A DNA stretch of 5,639 nucleotides from a gamma proteobacterium symbiont of Lucinoma myriamae. Its GTDB lineage: Bacteria; Pseudomonadota; Gammaproteobacteria; GRL18. The DNA lies in the NCBI GenBank assembly GCA_025655635.1, contig JAHXIM010000388.1, positions 1 through 5,639 on the forward strand, given 5' to 3'. Each line of letters begins with the position of its first letter. Positions within the stretch are counted from its first letter, which is position 1. Position numbers and translations under genes: made by a program. Shown one piece after another: positions 5,618 to 5,639 of the stretch. The notes below the pieces were generated by a model. It was given only the letters and a program-made list of their open reading frames with translations, made no database searches and was not told the origin of the DNA.

Positions 5618-5639
5618 CCACCTGAAGGTGGTGCCGCTT
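5552..5639. repeat. Triple-hairpin repeat, probable end of a mobile element (IS200/IS605-like or REP-like)
   Basis: Three hairpins follow one another: CCTCCGGC-AAA-GCCGGAGG (5559-5577), extendable by AAG/CTT across a bulged A at 5558; CCGCT-CAA-AGCGG (5592-5604); and CCACC-TGAA-GGTGG (5618-5631). The identical linker AATTTGTTAACC occurs at 5582-5593 and 5608-5619, a 26-nt period. The block starts where the phosphatase similarity ends. A subterminal stem with a bulged base near the boundary is typical of IS200/IS605 ends; read on the minus strand the end would be ...GGAGGTCTTTGA. A REP-like or other dispersed palindromic repeat is the main alternative. No transposase is within the window. Confidence 0.5.

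Noticed and set aside
5559..5631. CRISPR array or intrinsic terminator at the right end
   Set aside because: The shared unit is only 12 nt and occurs twice, and the intervening sequences are self-complementary, so it is not a CRISPR. No stem is followed by a run of T, so it is not a classical terminator.

Overview
The window looks like a piece of an AT-rich gammaproteobacterial chromosome. The lipoprotein-sorting genes lolC and lolD point to a diderm. The inner-membrane zinc peptidase, the SLC13-type permease and the GAK-type ATP-grasp enzyme resemble proteins I know from sulfur-oxidising, methanotrophic and other environmental Gammaproteobacteria. The lineage is inferred from protein resemblance only; there is no rRNA or other marker here.

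Layout. Positions 1-83 (minus strand) look like the first 83 nt of a group II intron that has entered an SLC13/DASS-type permease gene (84-806, minus), of which only the first 241 codons are present. A 296-bp divergent spacer (807-1102) separates it from a complete gene for a YugP-type membrane zinc metallopeptidase (1103-1783, plus). Convergent to that is the lolC-lolD pair (3747-2500 and 2507-1821, minus; 8-nt overlap), encoding the inner-membrane ABC machine that releases lipoproteins to LolA. No lolE follows. Upstream of lolC lie an 18-bp perfect palindrome over its start codon and a possible 45-residue membrane mini-ORF (3759-3896, minus). After a divergent spacer, the plus strand carries a two-gene operon: an ATP-grasp enzyme of the little-studied GAK system (4068-4958) and a histidine phosphatase (4982-).

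The histidine phosphatase keeps all its catalytic residues, but its reading frame runs into a block of three hairpins with a repeated AATTTGTTAACC linker (about 5552-5639). I read this as the end of a mobile or repeated element, possibly an IS200/IS605-type end on the minus strand. Both ends of the window therefore fall inside probable repeats that interrupt genes, as expected of an assembly contig broken at dispersed elements.

The most interesting content is the GAK ATP-grasp plus phosphatase pair. GAK is defined in family databases by co-occurrence of an ATP-grasp enzyme, an amphi-Trp protein and an HprK-related kinase, and has no established function. A phosphatase encoded next to it suggests a phosphorylation/dephosphorylation step. 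In this genome the phosphatase appears truncated and the rest of the system is beyond the element.
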